This document shows positions 9,690 through 17,511 of a DNA stretch of 64,000 nt, piece by piece. The stretch comes from CALHVX01 sp039198065. Its GTDB lineage: Bacteria; Pseudomonadota; Gammaproteobacteria; Pseudomonadales; Azotimanducaceae. Every line of letters starts with the position of its first letter. The stretch's first letter is position 1. The stretch spans positions 372,001 to 436,000 of the forward strand of contig JBCCTU010000003.1 in assembly GCA_039198065.1 (NCBI GenBank). The letters are read 5' to 3'. The position numbers were made by a program, and so were the translations under genes. The notes below the pieces were generated by a model. The model was not told where the DNA came from. It searched no databases and worked only from the letters and a program-made list of their open reading frames with translations.

Positions 9690-11285
9690 ATGCAGTACCG
9701 ATTTAGTTCATATGTGATTGATACAGCTACCTTTTCGTTGTCGAAAGACGGTGAGGAAGTGGCCGTTGAGCCGCAGGTGTTGCGCTTCCTTGTGTATCTC
9801 CTAGAGCACCGGGAGCGCGTTGTTTCTCGCGACGAGCTGTTGCGTACGCTGTTCCGCGGCCGGCTGGTCACCGACAACGCACTGACGGTCCGAATGCGGG
9901 CGGCCCGGCAAGCGGTGGGCGACACCGGCCGTCGGCAGGGTGTCATTGCGACGGTGCAGGGCGAGGGCTATCGCTTCATCGCCCCGGTGGAAACGCGTGT
10001 CGGCGTGCAGGCACCCGCGTCTCTGGCAAGCACAGCGACCGGGTCTGTGCCGGCAGCTCCAGGCGGTCCCGACTTCGCCGGGGATCTGCGGTTGGCCCAA
10101 CCGTCCATTGCGATCCTGCCGTTCGATTTGATTACCGGGCCCGATAGCCAGACGACGCTTGCCCAGGGGCTGACGCACGACGTCATCACGCGCGTTGCCT
10201 GCTCGCGCGCCATGTTGGTCATTGCTCGCGGTACCGCGTTTCGGTTCCAGAGCGGCCAGCACGATGTCAAGGCGCTAGGTGCAGCGCTTGGCGTACGGTA
10301 CCTGTGCCAGGGTGCGGTTCAGGTGGCCGGGGCGCGCGCTCGCATCACGGTTGGCTTGGCGGACACGACGACCCAGCAAGAGCTCTGGAGCGATCACTAC
10401 GATCGGTCGCTAACTGACGTGCTCACCCTGCAGCAGGAACTTGCGGCCAAAATTGTCAGCGAGTTGGAAACTGAAGTTCAGCGCAATGAAATTCGCCTAG
10501 CGACGCTTAAACCGGCGACTAACCTCGACGCCTGGAGCGCGTACCACCGGGGTCTTGGTCACATGTACCGATTCCGGATGAGCGACTGCGACGTCGCCGA
10601 AAGATACTTCCGTCAAGCGCTGGACCTTGAGGCCGGTCTGGCACGCCCGCACGCGGGCCTTTCGTTTGTGAATTACGAGCGCGCCTACCTCGATCTCGAG
10701 GGCGACCGATCGCGGACCCGCCAGTTGGCGGAGGATCAGGCGAAGCGGGCGATTGAGGCCGACCCGGCGGACCCGATGGGCTACTGGGCGTTGAGTCGCG
10801 CCCAGTTCCTGAAGCACGACATGCGCGCGGCACAGCACTCGGTTGCCCGGGCAACGGAACTCAACCCCAGCTATGCAACGGCCCAGTACTTTCTTGGATG
10901 GGTATCCATGCTCCTCGGCGAGCGCGAACACTGCCACGAGCGCATTGAACTCGCGAAGAAACTCAGCCCCCAGGATCCGCTGATTTACGGGATGCAGGGA
11001 ATCTCAGCAATGAACCTGGCACTGATGGGCCGGCACGAGCAGGCGGTAGAACAGGGTCAGGCGGCGCTTGAACACCCAGACGTTCATTATCAGGCGTTGG
11101 GTGTTGCTGCCATGATCTTTGCGCTGGGCGGTGAGGAACGGCTGGCCGCCGATACGCTGCGCCGCGCGCGAGCGGTAAAACCGGATTACTCGATTACCGA
11201 CCTGCTGTCGTCGCTCGCGTTTCAGCGGCCGGAGGATCTGAGCACGCTGACCGACGCCTTCCGTGACATCGAACGCGTGCTCTGA
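9690..11285 (+). CDS. Winged-helix (OmpR/CadC-type) regulator with TPR domain
   Basis: 531 residues. The first 110 are an OmpR/PhoB-type DNA-binding winged helix (VEPQVLRFLVYLLEHRERVVSRDEL, then GYRFIAPVE closing the wing). A linker follows, then a segment like that of adenylate-cyclase-associated TolB-like domains (PSIAILPFD, LAQGLTHDVITRVA, VRYLCQGAVQVAG). From about residue 285 there are tetratricopeptide repeats (YFRQALDLEAGLARPHAGL, AIEADPADPMGYWALSRAQF, ATELNPSYATAQYFLGW). There is no transmembrane segment, so unlike CadC it is likely cytosolic. Such proteins are one-component regulators with unknown ligands. It is monocistronic, and its start agrees with the domain border. Confidence 0.82.
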   Translation: MQYRFSSYVIDTATFSLSKDGEEVAVEPQVLRFLVYLLEHRERVVSRDELLRTLFRGRLVTDNALTVRMRAARQAVGDTGRRQGVIATVQGEGYRFIAPVETRVGVQAPASLASTATGSVPAAPGGPDFAGDLRLAQPSIAILPFDLITGPDSQTTLAQGLTHDVITRVACSRAMLVIARGTAFRFQSGQHDVKALGAALGVRYLCQGAVQVAGARARITVGLADTTTQQELWSDHYDRSLTDVLTLQQELAAKIVSELETEVQRNEIRLATLKPATNLDAWSAYHRGLGHMYRFRMSDCDVAERYFRQALDLEAGLARPHAGLSFVNYERAYLDLEGDRSRTRQLAEDQAKRAIEADPADPMGYWALSRAQFLKHDMRAAQHSVARATELNPSYATAQYFLGWVSMLLGEREHCHERIELAKKLSPQDPLIYGMQGISAMNLALMGRHEQAVEQGQAALEHPDVHYQALGVAAMIFALGGEERLAADTLRRARAVKPDYSITDLLSSLAFQRPEDLSTLTDAFRDIERVL

Positions 11286-11350
11286 CCGCCCAGGACAGCC
11301 CCAACGTTACGGCCAACGCGTTGAGGGGTGGGGCGCGATGCAACTGAGAG

Positions 11351-12577
11351 CTACTCGTAGCGGAGGGCGTCGATGGGATTCAGGTCGGCGGCTTTGGAAG
11401 CGGGCAGGATGCCGAACAGCACGCCGATGGCCCCGGAGAAGCCGAGGGCAATGGCGACCGCCCACCAGGGAACGGACACCGGTGGGAACTGCGGCACAAA
11501 GGACGCGACGAGCACGCCGATCCCGTAGCCCAGTATCAGGCCCGCAATGCCGCCGAGGAGCGCCAGTGTCAGGGCCTCGATGAGGAACTGCAGCAAGATG
11601 TCCTGGCGCCGCGCGCCGAGGGCTTTGCAGATTCCGATCTCCCGCGTTCGTTCGGTTACCGATACCAGCATGATGTTCATGATGCCGATACCGCCCACGA
11701 GCAGAGAGATGCCGACGATGCCACTGACGATGATCGTCACCGTGTTGATGATCTGCTCGAAGGATTCGGAGATCTGCTCCGGCGTCTGAATCCTGAAATC
11801 GTTATCGTCGCTGGGCCGCAGGTTGTGCTCACGCCGCAGCAGGACCGCGATCTGGTCAGCAACGGTCTCAATCTCGCTGGTGTTGCTCACCGTCAGCTGG
11901 ATGATGATGTTGGGCTCGTTCTGGACGCCGTTGAGGCTGCGCACGGTTTCGAACGGTAGCAGCACGTAGTCGTCCTGATTCATGCCGAAGACTTCGCCGC
12001 GGCTCTCCATCACGCCAATGACCTTGACCCAGGTGCCACCAACGCTGATGAACTCGCCGATCGGGTCCTCCATGGCCAGATCTTCCACGACTTTCGGTCC
12101 AAGGACACCGACCCGGCGGCGGCGGAGATCGTCCTCGACGGTCAAAAAGCGGCCCTGCGTTGCGTAGATGTCGCCCACGTCCTGAAAGTTGTGGGTCGTG
12201 CCTTGGACCTGCGTCACCGCAACGGCGCCATTCCACGCGATCGTTCCGGCGGCGCCGTCAGACAGCAGCAGCGGCGTAATCGTTTTTATACCCAGCACCC
12301 GATCACGGATGACGGCGTAGTCTTCGGGACTCAACCGCGCGCTCAAGCCCTGCAGCCGTTTTTCGAAGGGCGTGTAGGACCGCACCGTCAACGAGTTCGA
12401 GCCGAGCGATTGAAACTCTTCCGAGATCGACACGCGCAGGCCCTGAACCAGCGAGATAACGGCAATCACCGAGCCGACGCCGATGACGATACCCAGGGTG
12501 GTGAGCACACTTCGTAAGCCGTGTGCAACGATGGATGCCCAGGCAGCGCGGCAGGCTTCGGTAAATGAATGCAACAT
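11351..12577 (-). CDS. ABC transporter permease, MacB/FtsX family
   Basis: 408 residues with the MacB permease layout: one N-terminal membrane helix (LTTLGIVIGVGSVIAVISL), a large periplasmic MacB-PCD-type domain (about 45-285), and three C-terminal helices of the FtsX domain containing NIMLVSVTERTREIGICKALGA. It forms the membrane part of an exporter with the ATPase encoded just upstream; its ATG overlaps that gene's TGA stop. In E. coli MacB the ATPase and permease are one chain; here they are separate. With the adaptor it probably exports a peptide, lipid or antibiotic-like substrate, or moves lipoproteins. The substrate is unknown. Confidence 0.87.
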   Translation of the reverse strand: MLHSFTEACRAAWASIVAHGLRSVLTTLGIVIGVGSVIAVISLVQGLRVSISEEFQSLGSNSLTVRSYTPFEKRLQGLSARLSPEDYAVIRDRVLGIKTITPLLLSDGAAGTIAWNGAVAVTQVQGTTHNFQDVGDIYATQGRFLTVEDDLRRRRVGVLGPKVVEDLAMEDPIGEFISVGGTWVKVIGVMESRGEVFGMNQDDYVLLPFETVRSLNGVQNEPNIIIQLTVSNTSEIETVADQIAVLLRREHNLRPSDDNDFRIQTPEQISESFEQIINTVTIIVSGIVGISLLVGGIGIMNIMLVSVTERTREIGICKALGARRQDILLQFLIEALTLALLGGIAGLILGYGIGVLVASFVPQFPPVSVPWWAVAIALGFSGAIGVLFGILPASKAADLNPIDALRYE

Positions 12578-13278
12578 CAGCCGGTCGCGCGGACCTGCGG
12601 GCCGTGGCTGTCCGCCCGGACCCGCCCGTCCAGCAGCTCGACGGTTCGTGCGCAGCGGGCGGCGATGTCCGCCTCGTGCGTCACGATGATGAGCGTCTGG
12701 CCCTCGGCGTGGAGCTGATCGAACAAGCCCATGATCGTATGGGTCGTTTCTGAATCGAGGTTTCCCGTTGGTTCGTCGGCAAGGACGATGGACGGCTCCG
12801 TGACAAGCGCCCGGGCGATGGCGACCCGCTGTCGCTGACCACCAGAAAGCTGGTTTGGTAAGTGATCGGCGCGATTAGCGAGTGCCACCCGCTCCAAAGC
12901 AGCAAACGCCCGATCGCGCCGCTCAGCGATCGACAGCTTTCGATAGACCAGGGGCTGCATCACGTTGGCTAAGGCAGTGGCTCGACTGAGCAAGTTAAAG
13001 CTCTGAAAAACGAAGCCGATCTCACGATTGCGAATCACCGACAGCTCATCCTCATCACGATCGCGGACGTCCGTATCGTTGAGTCGATAAACGCCGGCGG
13101 TGGGCAGATCCAGGCATCCGAGGATGTTCATGAGCGTCGACTTACCGGACCCCGAGGAGCCAACGACCGCGACGTATTCGTTGCGCTGAATGGCCAGATC
13201 CACGCCGTCGAGGGCGGCGACGGTTTCTTCGCCAAGGGTATAGACCTTGGTTATGGCCTGCATGTCGATGAGCGCCAC
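12577..13278 (-). CDS. ABC transporter ATP-binding protein, MacB/LolD family
   Basis: 233 residues with a complete ABC ATPase set: Walker A GSSGSGKST near residue 40, the signature LSGGQRQR, Walker B VLADEPTGNLD, and the switch histidine in VTHEAD. The order and spacing match the LolD/MacB group that pairs with FtsX-type permeases. The start is taken as GTG at 13278, six bases after the adaptor stop; an in-frame ATG 15 bases on is an alternative. It lies between the adaptor and permease genes, to which it is coupled by an ATGA overlap, so the products are likely made in fixed ratio. Confidence 0.88.
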   Translation of the reverse strand: MALIDMQAITKVYTLGEETVAALDGVDLAIQRNEYVAVVGSSGSGKSTLMNILGCLDLPTAGVYRLNDTDVRDRDEDELSVIRNREIGFVFQSFNLLSRATALANVMQPLVYRKLSIAERRDRAFAALERVALANRADHLPNQLSGGQRQRVAIARALVTEPSIVLADEPTGNLDSETTHTIMGLFDQLHAEGQTLIIVTHEADIAARCARTVELLDGRVRADSHGPQVRATG

Positions 13279-13284
13279 TGCGGG

Positions 13285-14451
13285 TCAGCTCGTGGTCGGC
13301 TGTACGGGATCGCCATCTTTCAAACGACGCAGAACCCGACCGGGACCGACGATGACCTGGTCATTCGCTTCAAGGCCCTCGATGACCTGCTGGAAACTGT
13401 CGTCAGAAAGCCCGGTCTTGACCTTCAGTTTCTTCGCTTCTCCGTCCCGTAGAACAAACACCACCGGTTGCTGCGACCGGGTCGTGAGATCTTCTTCGAT
13501 CACCACGCCCTGAATCGGCACGGACAGCAGCGCTTCTTCTCCGGCGGTGTAGATTGCAGCCCGGCACGACATGCCCGGGCGTAGCTGTATGCCGTTGGTG
13601 TCCGTGATTGCGATGCGCACGAGAAACGACAGGCCCTGGCTGTGCGCCCCGAGTTTGGCGGTGTTGGCAATGAACTGAACCACACCGGTGAGCGGCTGGT
13701 TCGGGTAGGCCACAGCAACGATCTCGGCGGCCTGGCCAACGCGAACATCGGCGATATCCGCTTCATCCACGTTGACTTCGGTGATGATGTTGCTCGGATC
13801 AGAAATCGTAAGGAGGCCCGAGCCGGGGATGTTCGTGGTACTGGAGACGGCGGTTTCCCCGACTTCGATATCAAGCGAGGTCACGACCCCATCGATCGGC
13901 GCGCGAACCTGGGTTTTGCTGCGCTGATCTTCGAACTGTTGCAGGAGAGCCTGCGTTTGAACCAGCCGTTCCCGGGCGGACCGCAGGTCCACGTTGGCAA
14001 CTTCGTACTCGAGCTGCGCGTCTTCGTAGGCGCCTTCGTCGAGGAGCTTGCGCTCGTACAGCGTTGCGGCCCGATCCCGGCGCCGCTGCAGATTTTTCAA
14101 CCGCAGTTCGGCGCGCTCAATGTCGATGGCCTGCATGCGCACCGACGCTTCGTTTTGCGCGACCTGTGCGGCCAACGCTTCGTCGTCAATCTGCAGTACC
14201 AGTTCGCCGGCGCGGACCACATCGCCTTCGCGGACGTGTACCGCCTCGACTCGGCCGATGACCTCTGCCGTTAGCGTTACTTCATCAGCATGGGCAAGGC
14301 TTCCCGAGGCAAGCACCGACGTGCGCAACGGGCGTATCGCAGGCTCTTCGACTTCAACAAATACGCCTCGGTTGCTGGTGCCGCGGCTGAGTACAGGTAC
14401 TGCAACGACGGCGACGAGAATCAGAACGAAGAGTAAACGGCGTCCGACCAT
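13285..14451 (-). CDS. MacA/HlyD-type periplasmic adaptor protein
   Basis: 388 residues. An N-terminal membrane anchor (LLFVLILVAVVAVPVL) is followed by a biotinyl-lipoyl-like half motif (GRVEAVHVREGDVVRAGELV), a long coiled coil (about 100-185, rich in E/R/L), the second lipoyl half (KTQVRAPIDGVV) and beta-barrel and membrane-proximal domains. This is the order of MacA, which links an ABC exporter to an outer-membrane TolC channel. No TolC-like gene is in the window. Start chosen at the ATG at 14451, five bases after the YIP1 gene stop, because it gives the usual short N-terminal anchor. A longer frame runs into that upstream gene. Confidence 0.87.
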   Translation of the reverse strand: MVGRRLLFVLILVAVVAVPVLSRGTSNRGVFVEVEEPAIRPLRTSVLASGSLAHADEVTLTAEVIGRVEAVHVREGDVVRAGELVLQIDDEALAAQVAQNEASVRMQAIDIERAELRLKNLQRRRDRAATLYERKLLDEGAYEDAQLEYEVANVDLRSARERLVQTQALLQQFEDQRSKTQVRAPIDGVVTSLDIEVGETAVSSTTNIPGSGLLTISDPSNIITEVNVDEADIADVRVGQAAEIVAVAYPNQPLTGVVQFIANTAKLGAHSQGLSFLVRIAITDTNGIQLRPGMSCRAAIYTAGEEALLSVPIQGVVIEEDLTTRSQQPVVFVLRDGEAKKLKVKTGLSDDSFQQVIEGLEANDQVIVGPGRVLRRLKDGDPVQPTTS

Positions 14452-14456
14452 AGGGG

Positions 14457-15149
14457 TTAGTTGCGTCCGAGGAAGAAAATGAGACTGACTCCGTAAAACA
14501 GCGTCAGCGGCACCATGGCGACCATCGTACTGCGGACCCAGCTTCGATCGGTCCACACTTTGTAGCCAATGATGAGCAAAACAAGCGTCCAGAGCTGTGT
14601 CAGATCGATCTGGGCCAGCAGCCGCGATGGACCGCGTACGGATTCGATGTCGAACAAGCTGGCCAGCGTCAGGGGATTGATTCGCGACAGTCTGATTTCA
14701 AACCCGGGCGCGAACCAGAGGGACACGAAGCCCCCGAGTACGGCCATCAGACCTGGGAGGCTTGCCCAGGACACCATGCCAAGCCACCGCCGGAAGCCGA
14801 TGCCGTGACCAGAGGCGAGCGACACGAGGCTGAAGTAGGCGCCCTGCAGCACGATGCCGAAAACCAGTGCGAGGGAACCGCCGATGGCGCGAAACCAGCG
14901 GCCTCCGGGTTGCTCACCAGTGGCGAACGCGCGGATGCGTCGTTCGTCGTCGCGCGTCAGGTCATCACCGACCTGCCGCAGGATGTCTTCGACGATAAAT
15001 TCTGGATCGACGAGGTTGAAATAGGTCAGGTTGAGCGCGACGGAGGCGCCCACCAGCAACACCAGGGGTGCAAGCACCGGGGCATGAGTCCGAAGCGCCT
15101 CAAAGGCGGCTACTGGTGCGGTGTAGATGTCGATCAGACGGTTCAGCAT
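14457..15149 (-). CDS. YIP1-family membrane protein
   Basis: 230 residues with about five hydrophobic segments (LVLLVGASVALNLTYF, GSLALVFGIVLQGAYF, LVLLIIGYKVW, VAMVPLTLFYGVSLIFFL). The N terminus MLNRLIDIYTAPVAAFEAL is characteristic of bacterial Yip1-domain proteins. Its role in bacteria is not well defined; such genes often sit next to MacAB-like ABC exporters, as here, where it is the first gene of a four-gene operon. A function in assembling or modulating the exporter is my inference. There is no enzymatic motif. Confidence 0.78.
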   Translation of the reverse strand: MLNRLIDIYTAPVAAFEALRTHAPVLAPLVLLVGASVALNLTYFNLVDPEFIVEDILRQVGDDLTRDDERRIRAFATGEQPGGRWFRAIGGSLALVFGIVLQGAYFSLVSLASGHGIGFRRWLGMVSWASLPGLMAVLGGFVSLWFAPGFEIRLSRINPLTLASLFDIESVRGPSRLLAQIDLTQLWTLVLLIIGYKVWTDRSWVRSTMVAMVPLTLFYGVSLIFFLGRN

Positions 15150-15454
15150 AGGCTCTGGGCTGATGCGGCAGTCGGCTTCAGGCCGCTGGCGACGTGGTCG
15201 TACATCGCTGATCAGCGCTGGAGCCGCTTAAGCATATGCGAATGGGTCGCAATAGCGAAACGCAGACTTAACCGCTCAGGGCCACAGACACGGCGAGCCG
15301 GCCGTGTTCATCATCACCGTTTCCTCATCTCTTCCTCATTTCTTGGACTCGCTCTTTTGCTCCCATAGCGCCGTGCTTCTCGCGGCGCATGGGGTGCGGC
15401 GACCGCACAGGACGCGTGGTTTGGCTGCGCGAGAGGAATCAGGAGACGAAGTTG
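15150..15454. other. Intergenic region between the exporter operon and a PD40 gene
   Basis: About 305 bases separate two divergently transcribed genes, so promoters for both should lie here. I see no convincing palindrome or terminator. A pyrimidine-rich stretch around 15318-15360 (repeated CTCATCTCTTCCTCATTTCTT-like wording) is the only noticeable composition feature. AGGAG at 15441 serves the downstream gene. Confidence 0.4.
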
Positions 15455-16384
15455 ATGATGAATGAGATGTACCTTCGACGTGCCGCTGGTGCCGTCGTAC
15501 TCAGCGCTGCAGGTCTACTCAGTGCGAGTTACGCCGTGCCCGTAGAAGCGAAGAACTGGGGCTGGACGTCGTTCAGTCGCTGGCAGCCAAGCTCACCCGC
15601 GCTGCGCGTTGACGGCACGCAAGTACCGGGCGGCTGCCCGATCGAGTCTCCGGCGGGTACGTTTCTGTTTACGGCGCGCAACCCCGGTAGTGGGCTCGAT
15701 ATATACGTTAACCAGCGCAGCGGCGCGAGTGACGCCTTCGAGCCGGGCAGCCCGTTGCCCGCGCCGGTGAATGATGAAGCGCTGGCCAACGATTTCTGCC
15801 CAACGCCCCTACCTGACGGTGAGCTGTTTTTCGTTTCAAACCGCAGCGGCGGCTGTGGCGGCGTTGACATTGTACGCACGATCAACAATCCGGCCACAGG
15901 CTATGCCGAGCCCGTAAACGTCGGCTGCGCACCAGAAGGGCCGAATACGCCGGGGCTGGAGCTCAGCCCGTCGATACTCGAGACCCGCTGGGGCACGTTC
16001 CTGTACTACTCCACCGACTACTTCACGGGCAATCAGGACATCTATCGAAGCCGCATGCGTTCTGATGGCACCTTCGGTCCCGGTGTTCGGCTGCCCTGGC
16101 CGATCAATACGGAGTTTGATGACCGCCAGCCGAATGTGAGTCCGGACGGCCGCCGGATGGTGTTTGCGTCCGACCGGCCGACGGATGCGGGAGACGATTC
16201 TGGCTTCGATATCTACACGATCACCCGAAGATCTCTGTTCTTTCCCTGGCGCCGGGCTCGCAACCTAAGCGAAACCGTACCCTTTGAAACGGTGGCAGAA
16301 AGCGAGACGCGGCCATCGCTGTCTTGGGACGGCAAGCGCATCTACTACGGTGCGGGTGGGGTGTGGGTAAGCGAGAAATATTGA
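15455..16384 (+). CDS. Secreted PD40/TolB-like beta-propeller protein
   Basis: 309 residues with a Sec signal peptide (AAGAVVLSAAGLLSASYAVPVEA, cleavage near residue 31). The mature part has repeated PD40-like blades: SPAGTFLFTARNPGSGLDIYV, TPLPDGELFFVSNRSGG, RWGTFLYYSTDYFTGNQDIYRS and SPDGRRMVFASDRP. Each carries the D-I-Y signature of WD40-like Pd repeats. Such propellers in the periplasm or on the surface generally bind other proteins or sugars. The ATG at 15455 is chosen because AGGAG lies nine bases upstream; an upstream reading frame would spoil the signal peptide. It is not TolB itself, as the N-terminal TolB domain is missing and no tol-pal genes flank it. Confidence 0.75.
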   Translation: MMNEMYLRRAAGAVVLSAAGLLSASYAVPVEAKNWGWTSFSRWQPSSPALRVDGTQVPGGCPIESPAGTFLFTARNPGSGLDIYVNQRSGASDAFEPGSPLPAPVNDEALANDFCPTPLPDGELFFVSNRSGGCGGVDIVRTINNPATGYAEPVNVGCAPEGPNTPGLELSPSILETRWGTFLYYSTDYFTGNQDIYRSRMRSDGTFGPGVRLPWPINTEFDDRQPNVSPDGRRMVFASDRPTDAGDDSGFDIYTITRRSLFFPWRRARNLSETVPFETVAESETRPSLSWDGKRIYYGAGGVWVSEKY

Positions 16385-16526
16385 GCGACCTAGTTGCGCT
16401 CTGGATTGGTGCAGTGGACGCCGGGGTCTGCTGCCTCGAGCCCTCGGTGACTGAGTTGCTGATGGTCAAGCAGCGTAGCGCCTGCGGTACCGGCGGCGGC
16501 TTGACGCTCTGCCATGGGGAATCCGG

Positions 16527-17504
16527 TTAGCGGTCAGGCAGACCACCGGTCAGGGATCCCCAGTGATCCTGCAGATAGTCACGGTACGGGGCTAAAACCG
16601 CCATGCACTGACCGCAGCCGCTGTAAAGCTCCAGGAAGCTGAAGCGCGACCCGCGGTGGTTGAAGTGGGTTTCCCAGCAAGACCCCAGGTTCCCGAAATC
16701 AAGCGACACGATGCCGAGCGTCGAATGCACCAGAAGATGGCCGGCGTCCGTTGACAGCTTGGAGACTTCACTGCCGTCGGCCTGGGACCAGCCGTCGCCG
16801 ATCACCACGCGCGTGTACACCATGCCGTGCGTGAGGAGCTGGTTGAGCCAGTGCGGCAGGCAGGTGTGCTCTATGCGGCGAGCACGGTCGTAGCCCATGT
16901 GCGGCAGCGCGCTCAATCGATCCGTGCCCTGGTTGAGCTGCACGTGCTCCAGATGCCCGGCGGGTCCCATGTGGTCCCAGGTCCGACGCGCCTCCAGCAC
17001 ATGGCCGAGCGTCTGATCGACGCGCGTTGATGCGTCTGCCGGCGGCGCCTGCTCTGCGATGGCTACGGGGGTTTCCCGCAGCCGGCCCAGCAGTGCGCCC
17101 GTGCCGTGACTGCCAAAGATAATGCGGTGGGAGAGCCGATCATCACTGCCGTAGAAGTGCAGGGCGTCGAGACCTCGCAAAGCCTCATAGCGCGGCGTAA
17201 ACACCGCGTGCCCACCGCTTGGACCCGCAGGGCTCAGCGTCAATCGTTGCGTTGCCGGGTGGGCATCCAGGTGGATACGCGTCCAGCGCGCCGTGTTTCC
17301 CCGAGCACTGCTCAGCGCGTGACCGTTTGTGGTGGTGATCACACAGTCGTGGAGTTTCACCTGGCAAAGCCAGTCGTAGACTGGCCCGGGCGCAAGGGTG
17401 CGCAACCCTGGCGGTGCCTCTTTGAGTAAATCGCCCAGCGTTGCGCCTGGTGCGGTTATGGGTTCGCGGCGTGCGAAACGACAGTGAAGACAGTCAAAAT
17501 CCAC
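16527..17504 (-). CDS. Unrecognised protein, third gene of the gltB operon
   Basis: 325 residues that I cannot assign to a family. The chain is rich in His, Trp and Gly and probably soluble. Two CxxC pairs stand out: CLHC at the very N terminus (residues 5-8) and CGQC near the C terminus. They could bind a metal or an Fe-S cluster, or be redox-active. The GTG start at 17504 has GAGG upstream and lies only seven bases beyond the diflavin reductase stop, so it almost certainly belongs to that operon. A longer reading frame overlapping the reductase gene looks spurious. Given the company of a glutamate synthase and a flavin reductase, a role in electron transfer or cofactor insertion is possible but is inference. 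Confidence 0.6.
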   Translation of the reverse strand: MDFDCLHCRFARREPITAPGATLGDLLKEAPPGLRTLAPGPVYDWLCQVKLHDCVITTTNGHALSSARGNTARWTRIHLDAHPATQRLTLSPAGPSGGHAVFTPRYEALRGLDALHFYGSDDRLSHRIIFGSHGTGALLGRLRETPVAIAEQAPPADASTRVDQTLGHVLEARRTWDHMGPAGHLEHVQLNQGTDRLSALPHMGYDRARRIEHTCLPHWLNQLLTHGMVYTRVVIGDGWSQADGSEVSKLSTDAGHLLVHSTLGIVSLDFGNLGSCWETHFNHRGSRFSFLELYSGCGQCMAVLAPYRDYLQDHWGSLTGGLPDR

Positions 17505-17511
17505 GGGAGCC

